Shown here piece by piece: positions 53,814-64,000 of a DNA stretch of 64,000 nucleotides. The translations under genes were made by a program, and so were the position numbers. The DNA is taken from positions 392,375-456,374 of the forward strand of contig VUYT01000015.1 in NCBI GenBank assembly GCA_008802785.1, written 5' to 3'. Each line of letters starts with the position of its first letter. Position 1 is the stretch's first letter. Source of the DNA: Symmetrospora coprosmae. Its lineage: Eukaryota > Basidiomycota > Cystobasidiomycetes > Symmetrosporaceae. The notes beneath the pieces were generated by a model. It made no database searches, was not told the origin of the DNA, and was given only the letters and a program-made list of their open reading frames with translations.

Positions 53814-56309
53814 ATGTCGCTCGTCGACACTGCGGCAGCCGGGTCTTGGGACACCCTCAAGCTGTCTCCCTTCGTGTGCGTGGTCTTCCGGTGGAACACG
53901 GTACCACAGCAGAGACCCCGTCAGGCTGACGACACCACCCCTGCTGCAACAGCTCACAGACGCTGCAATCGCTCTCCTTCACCTCAATGACGCCCGTACA
54001 GGCCTCGGTCATCCCCCTCTTCCTCGACAACCACAAGGACGTCGTCGTGCAGGCCGTCACGGGGTCAGGCAAGACGCTCGCCTTCACCGTCCCGCTGCTC
54101 GAGAAGCTGGCACGGCGAGAGACGCCTCTCAAGGATGACCAAGTCGGTGGCATCATCATCTGTCCGACAAGGTGAGTCCCTCCTGACCCGACCTTGTCGG
54201 ACTGCTGCTACTGCGCTCGAAAGCCGACCTCGCCTTGCTGTCACGCCACAGAGAACTCGCAATGCAGACACACAAGGTAGTTCAGGACTTCCTGAACAGC
54301 CAAGCAGCTACTATGGACAGCGAAGGATCCACAAGCAAGCAGCAGTTCATTCGTCCTGCTTTGCTCCTCATTGGAGGCAACTCCACCCTAAAGGAAGACA
54401 TCCAGTCTTTTAGATCGCACAAGTCCGACATTCTGGTCGGCACACCCGGTCGTCTCGAGGAGTTTCTGCTGGGCTCATCCTCGCTTGCACCGTCCAATAC
54501 GACAAACAGCAAGGGAAAGCGCAAGGCAGCAGCCGGGGCGGCCGCCACCTCTGCTGCAGCCAGTCACCGCCCACTCAGATCCGTCTGCAACGTCAAAGAG
54601 CTCGAGATGCTCATCATGGACGAAGCCGATAGGGTACTCGAGCTTGGCTATCACCTCAGCATCAACCGAATCCTGAGCATCCTGCCAAAGCAGCGCCGGA
54701 CAGGCTGCTTCAGTGCCACAATGTCAGAAGGCCTGGGCGAGCTCTGCAGGGTCGGGCTGCGCAACCCGGTGCGGATCGTAGTCAAGGTGGAGAGGAAGGC
54801 GGCACAGAAGAGCTCGACGGAGCAACAGGTCGACAGGAACACCCCAGCAAGGTGAGCCGGCTGTTGTCACGCTTGGCCGCCCCAATCTGCTGAACTCAGC
54901 CACGATTCTCACACCTGCGCATCTACAGTCTACAGAATACGTACACTGTATGCAAGCCGCAAGAAAAGCTTCTGCGTCTGCTAGGTATATTGCAAAGCGA
55001 GGCCCTAGGCGAGAGCGGAGATGCAAGGGGGCCAAAGAAGATCCTCGTCTTCTTCGCAACGTGTGCCTGTGTCGACTACTTTTACAAGGTGAGATCGTCT
55101 TCTTATACCTGTACGCTTCCTCGAGTCAGCAAGTACTGACCATTACGGTCATCTGCAGCTCCTAACTCCGCTACCACAGCTCAGCGCATTCACCGTATAC
55201 TCCCTTCACGGCCAGCAATCTCCGTCAAAGCGCACGTCCACGTACAACAGCTTTCTTGTCCCTGCTGTCTCTGCAAAATCACCTCACCAAGTGCTGCTGT
55301 GCACAGATGTCGCTGCGCGCGGTCTCGATCTTCCCTCTGTCGATACCGTCGTACAATTTGACCCGCCGCAAGACCCAAAGCAGTTCAATCACCGAGCGGG
55401 CAGGACGGCACGCGCAGGGAGAGACGGGAAAGCAGTCGTGCTCTTGTGTGCAGGAAGAGAGGAGGAGTATGTCGAGTTCTTGAGCCGCAGAGGAGTTCCA
55501 CTCCGGCCGGAACCTCACACGCCATCGTTGATAGAGGCGCAATCCTCGAAGACAGAAAAGCAATTGAGGAAGATCATCCTGTCGGACCGCGATCTCAGCG
55601 AAAAGGTGGGCTACCACAATCTCGTATTGTGCTGTTAGCTGGCCATACTGACGCTTCCGCCGTCCCGAACATGCAGGGCGCGAAGGCTTTCGTCTCCTTT
55701 GTTCGTTCTTACTCTAAACACGAAGCGAGCTTCATCTTCAGTTTGAAGGAGTACGATCTACTAGGGCTGGCTCGCTGCTTCGGCCTGCTACGGTTGCCCA
55801 AGATGCCAGAGCTAAAGGAGATCAGCAAGCGAGAGGATGACCCGTGGCATGATGCTGAAGTCGACTGGGACAACTATGCATACGAGGACAAGATGCGGGA
55901 GAAAGCCCGGATGGACACGCTAGCGGTGGAAAAGGCGGCCAGATCTGACGGGCAGGAGGCGACAGCGGCGAAAATCAGGCAACAGCCTCCAAAACCAACG
56001 CAGGCCTGGTCGCTCAAAGCGGACGCCAAGGAGAGGAAGGAGCTGCGGCGCGAGAAGAAGGCCAGGAAGCGGGCGTTTCTAAAGGCGCAAGAGGGAGGTA
56101 TCGACAACCAAGATGGCAAACCTGCCAATGGCGTCAAGCGCGCCAACGTCGACGGGTCAGGGGAAGAAGGCGACGAGGACGATGACCCGGGAAGTGCTAG
56201 TGATAGTGGCACGCGAGAGAGCACTGCAGCGGACAAGCGCGCAGCAAAGAGGGCCAAGAAGGCAGGAGTTCCGCGAACCGAGTTCAGCATTGCTTTCGGG
56301 GGCGAATAG
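53814..56309 (+). CDS. SPB4: DEAD-box RNA helicase Spb4 (DDX55), 60S ribosome biogenesis
   Basis: Nucleolar ATP-dependent RNA helicase needed for maturation of pre-60S particles. Six exons (53814-53873, 53960-54171, 54252-54851, 54929-55088, 55159-55605, 55677-56309) give 703 residues. Motifs in order: Q motif [14 protein letters not shown], motif [27 protein letters not shown], motif II DEADR, motif [25 protein letters not shown], motif [12 protein letters not shown] and motif [15 protein letters not shown]. The Spb4-specific C-terminus follows: [34 protein letters not shown] and a Lys/Arg-rich coiled tail. A Ser/Ala-rich insert (about 25 residues) lies before the DEAD box. Confidence 0.92.
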
Positions 56310-56409
56310 TCGATACGCACTGTTGATGTTTACTCACCTGTGCGGCAAGCTGGCGTGCTGCTAGCTTCGGCTCTGTCTCCAGCGCTGCTGAGTCCCGTGA
56401 GATGCGAGG

Positions 56410-57672
56410 TTATGGAAGGCTAGGTTGCTGTACATGGAAAGGCTGTTGTTGCAGCGATGCGGCCTTGGAGGGCTGCGCCAACCACTTCAGCACGCGTTTC
56501 CAGCAGTCGGCATCGATCTCCATGTGCTGCCCGTGGCAGGTGTCCTGATGAAGACCTCCTCGCCGGTCGAGCTCCTTCAAGCCAATGTAATCCTCAGCGT
56601 AAAGAGGCAGATCCTCGTAGGGAAGGGCTTCCTTTGGATCGGTGGCCGATGGCAGAGTGAAGAGCGGAGAGGTGAACGGAATCACCGTCATGTCCTGGCT
56701 GTGGCGGGCCAGGATGTGTAAGCGAGTCTCTTACTGCCGCGTCTGCTCGGCAGGCAGCTGTTCCTGCTCGGCCCTAATCACTCACTCGAAGGCGATTAGG
56801 ACAAGGTTGTCGAGCGCGGCTATTGCCCTCTTATAGGTGGCGTTGCGAGCGGTGTCGTCGCGATTGCCCGACATGGTCCCCTCGTCAAGCACTGCGGCAC
56901 CGCTGACTGGTTGCGTATCGTTCATGCGCTCGTTATTGATATCGCGGAGGAAGGAGCTGTGCGACAGGTAGTCCTCGATCTTGGCTTGATTTCGGAAGTA
57001 CTGCGCAGGCACTATGCTGGATTGCGCATAGGGTGTCCACACGGCGCGCAATGCCCACTGGACCGAGCGGCAGAAGAGGTCAGTCGGATGGCAGGGAGGT
57101 GCTGAAGAGATGCCCATGTGTCTGTCATGCAGGCGTGCAGGATCAGTCTACTGTGCACATTGCGCGCTGTCAACGGATGCGCTGCCGGCCGGCCCGACGC
57201 ACGGGCTGCCCATCGTGACGAGGGTGCGCAAGACCGGGTAGCCGTGCCCGGCAAGGTTGTATCGCTCAACGAAAGCGCGGAGGAAGACGCCTCCCTGACT
57301 GAGTCCTACGGCATTGAAGCCGTCCTTGAGAGCGTCTATCTTGCGGATGTCGTCGGCGAAAGCCTGTAGTTGAGCTGTCATATTGCCGAAGAGGGTGGAC
57401 CTCTGGTCGACATTAGGGTCGTTATTCGTGCGCACGATGTAAACGAAAGTTTCGGACCCGTCAGATGCATGGCGGAGCCCGTCTGCCAGTGCTACAAGGC
57501 CGGGAGAGTCGAATCGGTCGCCTAGCCCGTGCCACAGAATGGTCGGGAGGCGTGACGCGCCAGCCTGTAGTGGCAGATACTGCAGCGTGACGGCACCCAG
57601 AAGCAGAAGGGAGGTGAGGCACACCATCTCTACTGTAGAGTTGTTGCTGCTCCTCAGCTTCTGCGATGACAC
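56410..57672 (-). CDS. PPT1: palmitoyl-protein thioesterase
   Basis: Lysosomal/vacuolar alpha/beta hydrolase removing palmitate from cysteine. Three minus-strand exons (57672-57203, 57121-56786, 56698-56410) give 364 residues. An N-terminal hydrophobic segment (VCLTSLLLLGAVTLQYLPL) acts as signal or anchor. Motifs: ILWHGLGDRFDSPG (oxyanion region), FNAVGLSQGGVFLRAF (nucleophile Ser), VTMGSPHMGIS joined across intron 1, IVPAQYFRNQAKIEDYLSHS, DQDMTVIPFTSPLF (catalytic Asp region) and ETPEDL-like LPLYAEDYIGLKELDRRG. The catalytic His is in TCHGQHMEI. All triad elements appear intact. Confidence 0.9.
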
Positions 57673-57972
57673 TGGCTGGTATCGATGTGGGGCGGTGGAG
57701 GAAGGGCGCGTGCGTGCGGTGCCCGGGCGCTGCTTCTCGCCTCTCGCCCCCGTGCGTCACTCGCAGCTTGCCTTTCTCGGCATTCGCAGGGGAGGACCGC
57801 ATACAGCACGGTTCCTGCTGCTACTTGCACCGACTCTCACTGTAACTGCATCACATCTAGTTTGCACGTCAGCCAGCACCATCTCACACCTACGTTAGGA
57901 AGGCCGCGCGACTCAAAGCCAGCTTCAGCTGTCCCCACCAGCTCCCCAACCCCGCCTGTGCCCGTAGTCGCC
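57673..57972. promoter_or_regulatory. divergent promoter, PPT1 / PIL1-domain gene
   Basis: 300 bases between divergent start codons, C-rich near the PIL1-domain start (about 57930-57965). No named site is evident. Confidence 0.45.
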
Positions 57973-60900
57973 ATGTCCGGTGGCTTCCTCAGCAAAGCGA
58001 GGCTCAAGGTGGAGCACACGTCCAAGATCAGCCTCGGAGAGTTCAAGCTGCTCGGTGGCATCCTCAATAGTGAGAAGACCCTGCTCAACACACACATCCG
58101 CTCCAGTTTGGATGGGAAGAAGACTGCAGCCGCCCTGGACGAGTGGGCACAGGCAGAAGGCGCCGACCTGGCTGTGAGCTGCTACTCCACTCAGCGAATG
58201 TATGCTCGTACGGGGCTGACAGGGCCGATCTCCTCCTCTACTGCTTCCGCCGCCGGGTCCCGTACTCTCGCCCCGCAACCTCACGCTCGCGCGCTTGCAG
58301 GATACGCTCGGCAAAGTAGCCAAGCTGCTCGGGAATGATCTGGCACGAGCGGAGGAGGAATACGCGGAGCATCTCAACAGCTACAGGCTGTACTTCAAGG
58401 GGTTGCGCGACCGCGAGGAGAAGTTCTCGGCTCTCAGGAAGAACAAGCACGCTCTGCAGGGGAGGATAGACTCGACCGAGAAGAAGCTTGCAAAGATGAG
58501 CCCGGAGAATAAGGAGCTGGCCAACACTCAGAATAGGTTGATGGAACTCCGCAACGAGATGTCCGGGATGGAGTACGCGGTCATGAACGAGGAGAGCGCG
58601 CTGTCGGACCACCGAAGGCAGACTGCTCGTGCCGCAGTGAACCACAAGGTGCGCCGAAGTCATGCTTGGCGTGTTAGGCAGTCGATGTGCTCACGCTGAT
58701 ACCTTCTCACGTTCCCAGCTGGCGGCCCTGTGTCAACTTGGCGAGAAGCTGTCCATCATTGGCGAGCTCGGCAAGCTGCTCGTGTCGGAGATCCCGCTTG
58801 AACGGACAGAGCCCGGTCACGATCGTGCCATCTATACTAGTGAGTTCGGTAGCAATGAAGCGGCCTACGTTGGGCTTCTGGAATACTGCTGATCCCGTTT
58901 TTCCTGTTCCGCAGGTCACGAGCGCACTCAGCAGATCTATGGCGAGGCTCAGACCTGCCTGCACGGAGTCAATTTCGACTTGAGCAACTCCGGCAATCAG
59001 GGTACCTCTACGGCCAACGGTCCTTCGTCAGTGGCACCGCAGTTGCCTGTTCCTTCCGCCCACGGGTATGACCGCTCGTACGATTTCGACCAGGAGGCAG
59101 GCCAGCGTGACTCGTACGAGCAGGCGGCTCAGCAGCAGCAGCAGCAGCAGATCGCAAGTCCCCTGTCTCCAGGGCAGGATAGCCGTCGCTTCAGTCAAGG
59201 CTCCCAGCCTTCCGGTAACCAAGGTGTCAGCCGTTATCCAGTACAAAACTCGGAGCAGGCAATCTTCACGGGATCAGCAACTGCACAGGCCGCTGACGAG
59301 ACGCCGTCGAGGTCATATCAGCCTCTGGCTACACCTACTCACCTTGACATGGAGTCGGAGTTCTCGGATGCTGTCAATGCCTCGTGGCGTGAACAGCAAG
59401 AGCAGGACGGCAGCGACTACTACAGCGCTCACCGAAACCAACACGCGGCGCCGTTGGGTGCAAGCGACGTAAGGCAAGAGCCTATCGTAGAACAGGAGGA
59501 GACCGCGACCGTCTCGTCAGTTCCGAAAGCCGTACAGGCCAGCTCCGCCGCAACCCTGCACCACCCTGGCGAACCTTCAGGGGACGCTGGCTCTCAAGCC
59601 CACCCAGAAGCGCAAAGCAGAGGAGAGACACCAGACGCACCGCCTGTGCAAGTCACCCATGTGTACGCACCGCCCCCACCCGCCGCGATCGCCGCTGCGT
59701 ATGGCGAAGAGGAGGACGATGAGCAGGACGGACGTTCTTTGGCCGAAGGGAGCAAGACTCAGGCAAATCACGTATATGGACTAAAGGAAAACGACGTCAC
59801 TTACGGCTCGACTGGACAGGCACACGTCTCTCCCCCATTACCATCTCTTCCAGCAGCCGAGGCGGAGTCTGCTAACTCGCGCTACCAAGGCTACACCCCA
59901 CAAGGCGACGATCTCTCAGGAACAGGACTATACGGCAACAGCCACGCTGTCGATGCATCGGAGGAGCAGCCCGGTTACGCCAATGAACCCGAGAGCTACG
60001 ACAACACGCACAATGCTGGCGCAGCCTCGCACCTTGCACCTAACGTCCACACAGGGAGTACCAAAGCAAGCGCGCTCGATAGCTCGGAGCTTCCGTCCGC
60101 ACAGCAGGTGCAACAGCAGGTCTCTCCAACACACAGCCCCGCTACTTCTCTACACGCTGCCACGCTGCCGCTCTCAGTTTCGGAGATCGTTTCTTGGCAG
60201 CAAAGTCAACGCGATGGGAATAGTAGCACCATGGCCCAGCAGGCGCCACCACCCATGCGCCCATCGGGTCCGTCCTCAAGTCAAGCTCCTCCGGCAGCAT
60301 CACAAAACCTCGACAGCGTCCCACCGTCCGCCTCGCCGCTGCCCTTTCCTGGCAGCCCGGCAGTATTGCACGACGACAGCCTGAACCGTGACGGAAGGGC
60401 ACGCACGGGCACAACTCCACCTCCCTCGTCCGCCTTCGCGAGCCAGTCGAGCTATCAGACAATTGCGTCGTCGCAGTCCGCCCATCGCCAACCCTCTCTT
60501 CCGACGCCCGCTTCCCCAACGCGTGCGAAGCCGGTCAAACAGAGCTCGTATCGCTCTGAGCAACGCCAGTCTATGACAAAACGGCAGGACTCCTCTGACT
60601 ACGCCCAGCGATCAAGCATAGCGTATCTGAACGATACACCTCACATCGAGCCCCCTATGCGCGCTCCGCCACCTGTCACATCCCTCGGCCCGCTCCCATC
60701 CACTTCGCCGTACTTCAACTCATATGCGACCTTACGCACCTCCAGCTACGGCAAGCCTGACCCCTTGACGCCGTCGTTGAGCGAGAGCAGGCAGGACATT
60801 ATCGCCGGCAATGGGCGTCCAAAGGTGGCGAGCAGGAAGTCAGATGGCAGGTCAAGCCGCGGGATGGGCGTCGACATGAGAGCAAGCCAGGGCTCTGCAT

Positions 60901-61565
60901 CATCCGGAACGATCGACAAGCCTCTTCTGCAACAGCCCAGAGCAACCACACATGCTAGCACGTACGGGTCCCGCGATTTTTTGTACGGCATCAACGAGCC
61001 TGGAGCGCTAGCTGTCACCACAGGCAGTGGTGGGCGCAAGCTGAACGCCGGTGCCTTCCGAAGAGTAACGCCCAATCGCGAGAGTAGCTACCTGTCATCG
61101 CAGGGAAGCGGAGCAGATGGAGGGATCTCACCTGCCCAGCGGCTACGCGATGAATGGAGGAACAGTCAGAGCCAGCTGGATACTCTGGCCGCTTCGCAGC
61201 GACAGCAACAAGAACAACAGCAGGCCACCCCTTATGCAACTCCCATCGGTACCCCATCGCTCGCAGCAGGCTCAGGAGATGTCAAGCCTAGCAGCGAGGA
61301 CACGTCACGGTACTCCACCGCGACTGAAGGCATGTACGATGACACCCCGCACTCCAGTCAGAGGGGCAACTCCAACTTTACCCACCGCACTTCTGCCATC
61401 GACGCACCCGTGGATGTCCTGCCGCACGAGACTTCGCACAGCACGCTCCGCAATTTGGCAGCAGATGATCAGCAGGTCTACATACGTGCCAGCACGTCAC
61501 CGACAGAAGAAGAGACCCAGCCTCTGAATCTGCGGAAGCGCTCTACCATCACTGTGGAAGAATAG
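57973..61565 (+). CDS. Pil1/Lsp1 BAR-domain eisosome protein with a very long disordered tail
   Basis: Membrane-curving eisosome-type protein. Four exons (57973-58173, 58301-58648, 58719-58839, 58915-61565) give 1106 residues. The N-terminal 240 residues are the Pil1 BAR domain: KISLGEFKLLGGILNSEKTL, DTLGKVAKLLGNDLARAEEE, YRLYFKGLRDREEKFSALR, MEYAVMNEESALSDHRRQT, LCQLGEKLSIIGELGKLLV and SHERTQQIYGEAQTCLHGV. About 860 disordered Ser/Gln/Pro-rich residues follow, encoded almost entirely by exon 4, including a polyglutamine run near 59134-59150. Yeast Pil1 and Lsp1 are about 340 residues, so the tail is the remarkable part. It ends LRKRSTITVEE. Confidence 0.85.
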
Positions 61566-63217
61566 CCCGCCTGACCTTCTCGTTTGCATCAAACATGCTG
61601 CGCTTACTCGTCTAGACACTCATCTCGCTGGAGTGTCGGCACGTCTCAAGCTCTCCCGCCTCTCTGCCAAGCTTATCCGCCAACCTGCTTCCCGCCTACC
61701 TCTGTCCAGCATGTATTGTACAGGTTCGCCTGTCGTCGCAATACGAATGGTCCTGGTCATGCTACTGCGAGAAACAGGGTCGTCGTCCTCGCAAGGTAGC
61801 GTACCCTGCCTTGGAACCAACCGTCCGGTCGGTGGGAGGGAACGACAGATAGGTCCTGCAGCAAGGCTACCGCACACAACTGAAGGGTGTTGTCCCGGGC
61901 GGCCGCTCTCTCCCACAAGTCAGGCCATAGTCAGCAAGTACTGGCAGCCCGACGTCGTCTGACTGCGATCTGCATAGGCGGCAGTAGCTGTACTTCTCCC
62001 TGAGCCCGCCACATTCCCTGCGGAAGCACTTCAGTCCGGCTTTTGCCCCCGTCCTCTTCGGAATCAACGCGGTTTTAAGCAGGTCATGCACGATCACCGC
62101 TTACTCCTGAGACGTTCTCGTCTTGAGACAGGAACGTGAGCTTGTCAAAATACCTCAGCTGCGCACGAAGTCGTAAGCGCTCCAAGGCTTCGTATCTCCT
62201 ACGAATATTATCATCCCTCAGCAAGCACGGAGCGCAATGTGGTCCAATTGAGCGCTCCCAGACTCCGAAGGTCGATTTTGAATGACCCTCCTTGCTCTCC
62301 GAACACCCACAATAGTCCGCCAGCCTAAGCCACACACGATATCGGGATAGATCGGGCGTGGCGCGTCCCGAGGAACGGATGGATCGTCCCACCCAGCTTG
62401 GACGGCTCGAATGAATCGCTCTAGCTCTGTAAGCGCTCGCAAAGCCGTTTACGGCTTAAGCCGCTCCAGCAACCTCCGCTCGGCTCGGCAATCTCGAAAA
62501 CGATTACGGCCTACAGTAAGCCCGCCCGCCGAGCCTTCAGCTGTGATGCATACTGTGAGCTGGTGCATTGCGCACTGTTGTATTCTTTGTCAATACACCA
62601 ACGCTTATGCCCCGCATATGTAAATGTATTTGTACACTCATTAATCAGCGCGCCAGCGCTCATAACTCATTCTCAGCTATACGGATTCCTATAGCCAGCC
62701 CCGCTGCCTATCGTACTTGCGGAGATATAGCTCGGCGCGCGCCAGCAGGCTGCCGCCTAAGTGCCAGCGCCTGCGCCAGAACTCCGCTTCACTTTGAACG
62801 CGAATAGCTCAGGCGCCAGATGTATTTTTAGCATTCTGATTTCGCGTATGCACTGATATGCAAGTAGACTATATGCAGACTGATTTTCAAGTCTCTAGCA
62901 TGCGTATAGCAAAAGCGGAGTTTCAACGCTCAGCGGCCCCTGGAGCGGTGCAAACAGACATACGCCGGTCGCTATAGCTTGCGACACACGTGAGCTATGA
63001 AGACGTGGGAAGTGTCAGATTAGGGGCTTTCCTTTCTCCGTTTTTTTGTAAAAGTGCCGACCACATATCCGAAAAAACCTCGTGAACAGCGTACCCAGAA
63101 AAAGGACCTCTAGAGGTACATATCGCAATATGTGTGGCCTTTCGGATATTGCTGTTGCTCCTCTGTCCGCTGACACGCTGAGCTCGCCGCAGAAGAGAAC
63201 GAAGACAGGGACGTACA
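61566..63217. other. gene-poor region with decayed-looking frames
   Basis: About 1.65 kb with no firm gene. Between 62450 and 63000 it is less GC-rich than the rest and contains short repeated words such as GCGCCAGCGC, CTCAGC and GCTATA. A minus-strand stretch (62392-62100) is protein-like and annotated separately. No matched long terminal repeats or inverted repeats were seen by eye. Confidence 0.4.
61867..62392 (-). pseudogene. possible gene remnant or unresolved multi-exon gene
   Basis: The frame 62392-62102 reads like protein (YRVWLRLADYCGCSESKEGH, RSIGPHCAPCLLRDDNIRRR, YEALERLRLRAQLRYFDKL). It ends at a plausible donor (GTAAGC near 62100). A Cys-rich stretch follows at about 62035-61960 (CFRRECGGLREKYSYC). 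No start codon context, family or complete splice chain could be established. It may be a remnant or a lineage-specific gene. Confidence 0.3.
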
Positions 63218-63646
63218 ATGAGCGACTTCGAGAGCAGCCGGAGCGAAAGGTCATACAACCAAGAGGACAGCGACAGCCACGACTACTCATTGCCACCACC
63301 TATTCCCAGAGCCAAGCGGCCTGCTGTGGACGTGGAGTTACCACGAAGAGGCGAAAAGAGGAAACAGGCACGAGCCTCTGCAGAGCAGCAGCGGAAAAAG
63401 CAGGACGAGAAAAAGGGCAAGAACAGCACTAGCAAGGGCAGCAAGAGGGCTGTGAAGAACGTCCGGCTCAATTGGAATCAATCCACGGTCGAGCACGAAA
63501 CCCTGTCTCACAGTGGGAGTACGCTGGCCGAATGCGCCGTCAGGATGTTCATAACCAACGCAAGCCAATTGAGGGGCGCAACCGAGGGCAATGCGAACAA
63601 TGGGAAGAACTGTCGGGCGCTCACCGGAGAGGCGGAGCGGGAGTGA
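63218..63646 (+). CDS. possible short protein or gene fragment, unrecognised
   Basis: A 142-codon open frame. It is Ser/Asp-rich, then Lys-rich (EQQRKKQDEKKGKNSTSK), then VKNVRLNWNQSTVEHETLS, which faintly resembles the start of a Myb/SANT-like domain found in many basidiomycete transposon-linked proteins. After that the most domain-like continuation (SQWEYAGRMRR) lies in another frame (63472 onwards), suggesting a frameshift or a missed intron. It is followed directly by G-rich repeat DNA. Confidence 0.3.
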   Translation: MSDFESSRSERSYNQEDSDSHDYSLPPPIPRAKRPAVDVELPRRGEKRKQARASAEQQRKKQDEKKGKNSTSKGSKRAVKNVRLNWNQSTVEHETLSHSGSTLAECAVRMFITNASQLRGATEGNANNGKNCRALTGEAERE

Positions 63647-63662
63647 GGGTGCTGAGGTGTTG

Positions 63663-63735
63663 ATCCTGTAGGCGGCTGAGCTGGAGCTGAGCTGGGCTGA
63701 GGCTGGGCTGGGCTGAGGCTGAGGGTGGGTAAGCG
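63663..63735 (+). repeat. G-rich GGGCTGAG-type imperfect tandem repeat
   Basis: Imperfect repeats of GGGCTGAG/GAGCTG units, G-rich on the plus strand and ending in GAGGGTGGG; purine-rich sequence continues to about 63840. Such runs can form G-quadruplexes or R-loops. Confidence 0.6.
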
Positions 63736-63865
63736 AGGTGAGCAGGGAGGTGGGCAGGGAGGGGCAAGAGTCAGAGGCCGGAGAGCTGTCGAAGAGTTAG
63801 ACAGTCAGATCTGGATTGCAGAGCAGAAGAGGGAGGGAGCCGACAACGGATAGGTGAAGCTATAA

Positions 63866-63888
63866 GTACTCGAGGCCAGCTCGAGTAC
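63866..63888. repeat. 9-base perfect inverted repeat
   Basis: Arm GTACTCGAG, 5-base spacer GCCAG, then the reverse complement CTCGAGTAC. Isolated in otherwise non-coding purine-rich DNA. Confidence 0.6.
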
Positions 63889-64000
63889 CTAGGGAGACAG
63901 AGGCAGGGGCAATGAGGGCGGGGCGACAATGAGGGAGGAAGGGCAACAAAGACTTAACCGAATCCTCCCTAAAGAGGACTCAGGCTTGGTCTGATGTTGG

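Noticed and set aside
59134-59150. CAG repeat as a regulatory microsatellite or array
   Set aside because: It is an in-frame polyglutamine run in the PIL1-domain tail; too short and irregular for a CRISPR-like array.
1-64000. tRNA, rRNA, CRISPR arrays, bacterial operons
   Set aside because: No cloverleaf with B-box-like sequence, rRNA block, regularly spaced repeats or ribosome-binding-site-led gene strings were seen.
61566-64000. LTR retrotransposon at the right end
   Set aside because: No paired long terminal repeats, reverse transcriptase, integrase or protease motifs were found; only weak hints of decayed coding sequence.

Overview
The window reads as nuclear DNA of a GC-rich basidiomycete fungus. 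Most genes are interrupted by short introns of about 58-160 bases with GTRNGT donors, CTRAC-like branch sites and YAG acceptors. The gene set is eukaryotic and fungal: Elongator Elp5, Spb4, Naf1, mitochondrial processing peptidase alpha, Qcr6, a Pil1-domain eisosome protein and a delta-12 fatty acid desaturase. A yeast-like or smut-type basidiomycete (Ustilaginomycotina) is plausible but cannot be proven here. I saw no prokaryotic genes, rRNA, tRNA or CRISPR array. Coordinates are gene spans from start to stop codon; exon limits, worked out by hand from reading frame, splice sites and family motifs, are in the evidence fields.

Layout. 1-8.4 kb: a BED zinc-finger protein running off the left edge (-), an Atg14/UVRAG-type autophagy subunit (-), and a DHX57/YLR419w-type DEAH helicase (+). 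8.4-15.1 kb: an unrecognised membrane protein (-), a cupin protein (-) divergent from fumarylacetoacetase (+), a TXNDC17-type thioredoxin-like protein (-) and diadenosine-tetraphosphate phosphorylase (-). 15.8-25.4 kb: delta-12 desaturase (+), MPP alpha (+), an importin-13-type karyopherin (-) and Qcr6 (+). 25.6-30.8 kb: two divergent GT31 glycosyltransferase paralogues flanking a small CxxC protein, then a second small Cys-rich protein. 30.8-34.2 kb: Elp5 (+) and a cyclophilin with many microexons (+). 34.5-45 kb: mostly unrecognised proteins plus Spt2 (-). 45-50.9 kb: a TBC-domain protein (+) and Naf1 (+). 51-57.7 kb: a secreted histidine acid phosphatase homologue with broken catalytic motifs (-), Spb4 (+) and palmitoyl-protein thioesterase (-). 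58-61.6 kb: a Pil1-domain protein with a very long tail (+). 61.6-64 kb: gene-poor DNA with decayed-looking reading frames and a G-rich GGGCTGAG-type repeat.

The genes are mainly housekeeping and do not form one pathway. Possible links are the FAH/cupin divergent pair (aromatic amino-acid catabolism is the FAH side), the Spb4 and Naf1 genes (ribosome and snoRNP biogenesis), and the local GT31 duplication. The observations most worth checking are the predicted pseudo-phosphatase at 51-53 kb, the TBC protein lacking both catalytic fingers, and the cyclophilin gene with 13-23-base exons, a likely GC-AG intron and a possible dual cytosolic/mitochondrial start. The GT31 cluster with its palindromic intergenic element, and several small Cys-motif proteins I could not assign, also deserve a look. 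I found no strong evidence of a wholly new multi-gene system.
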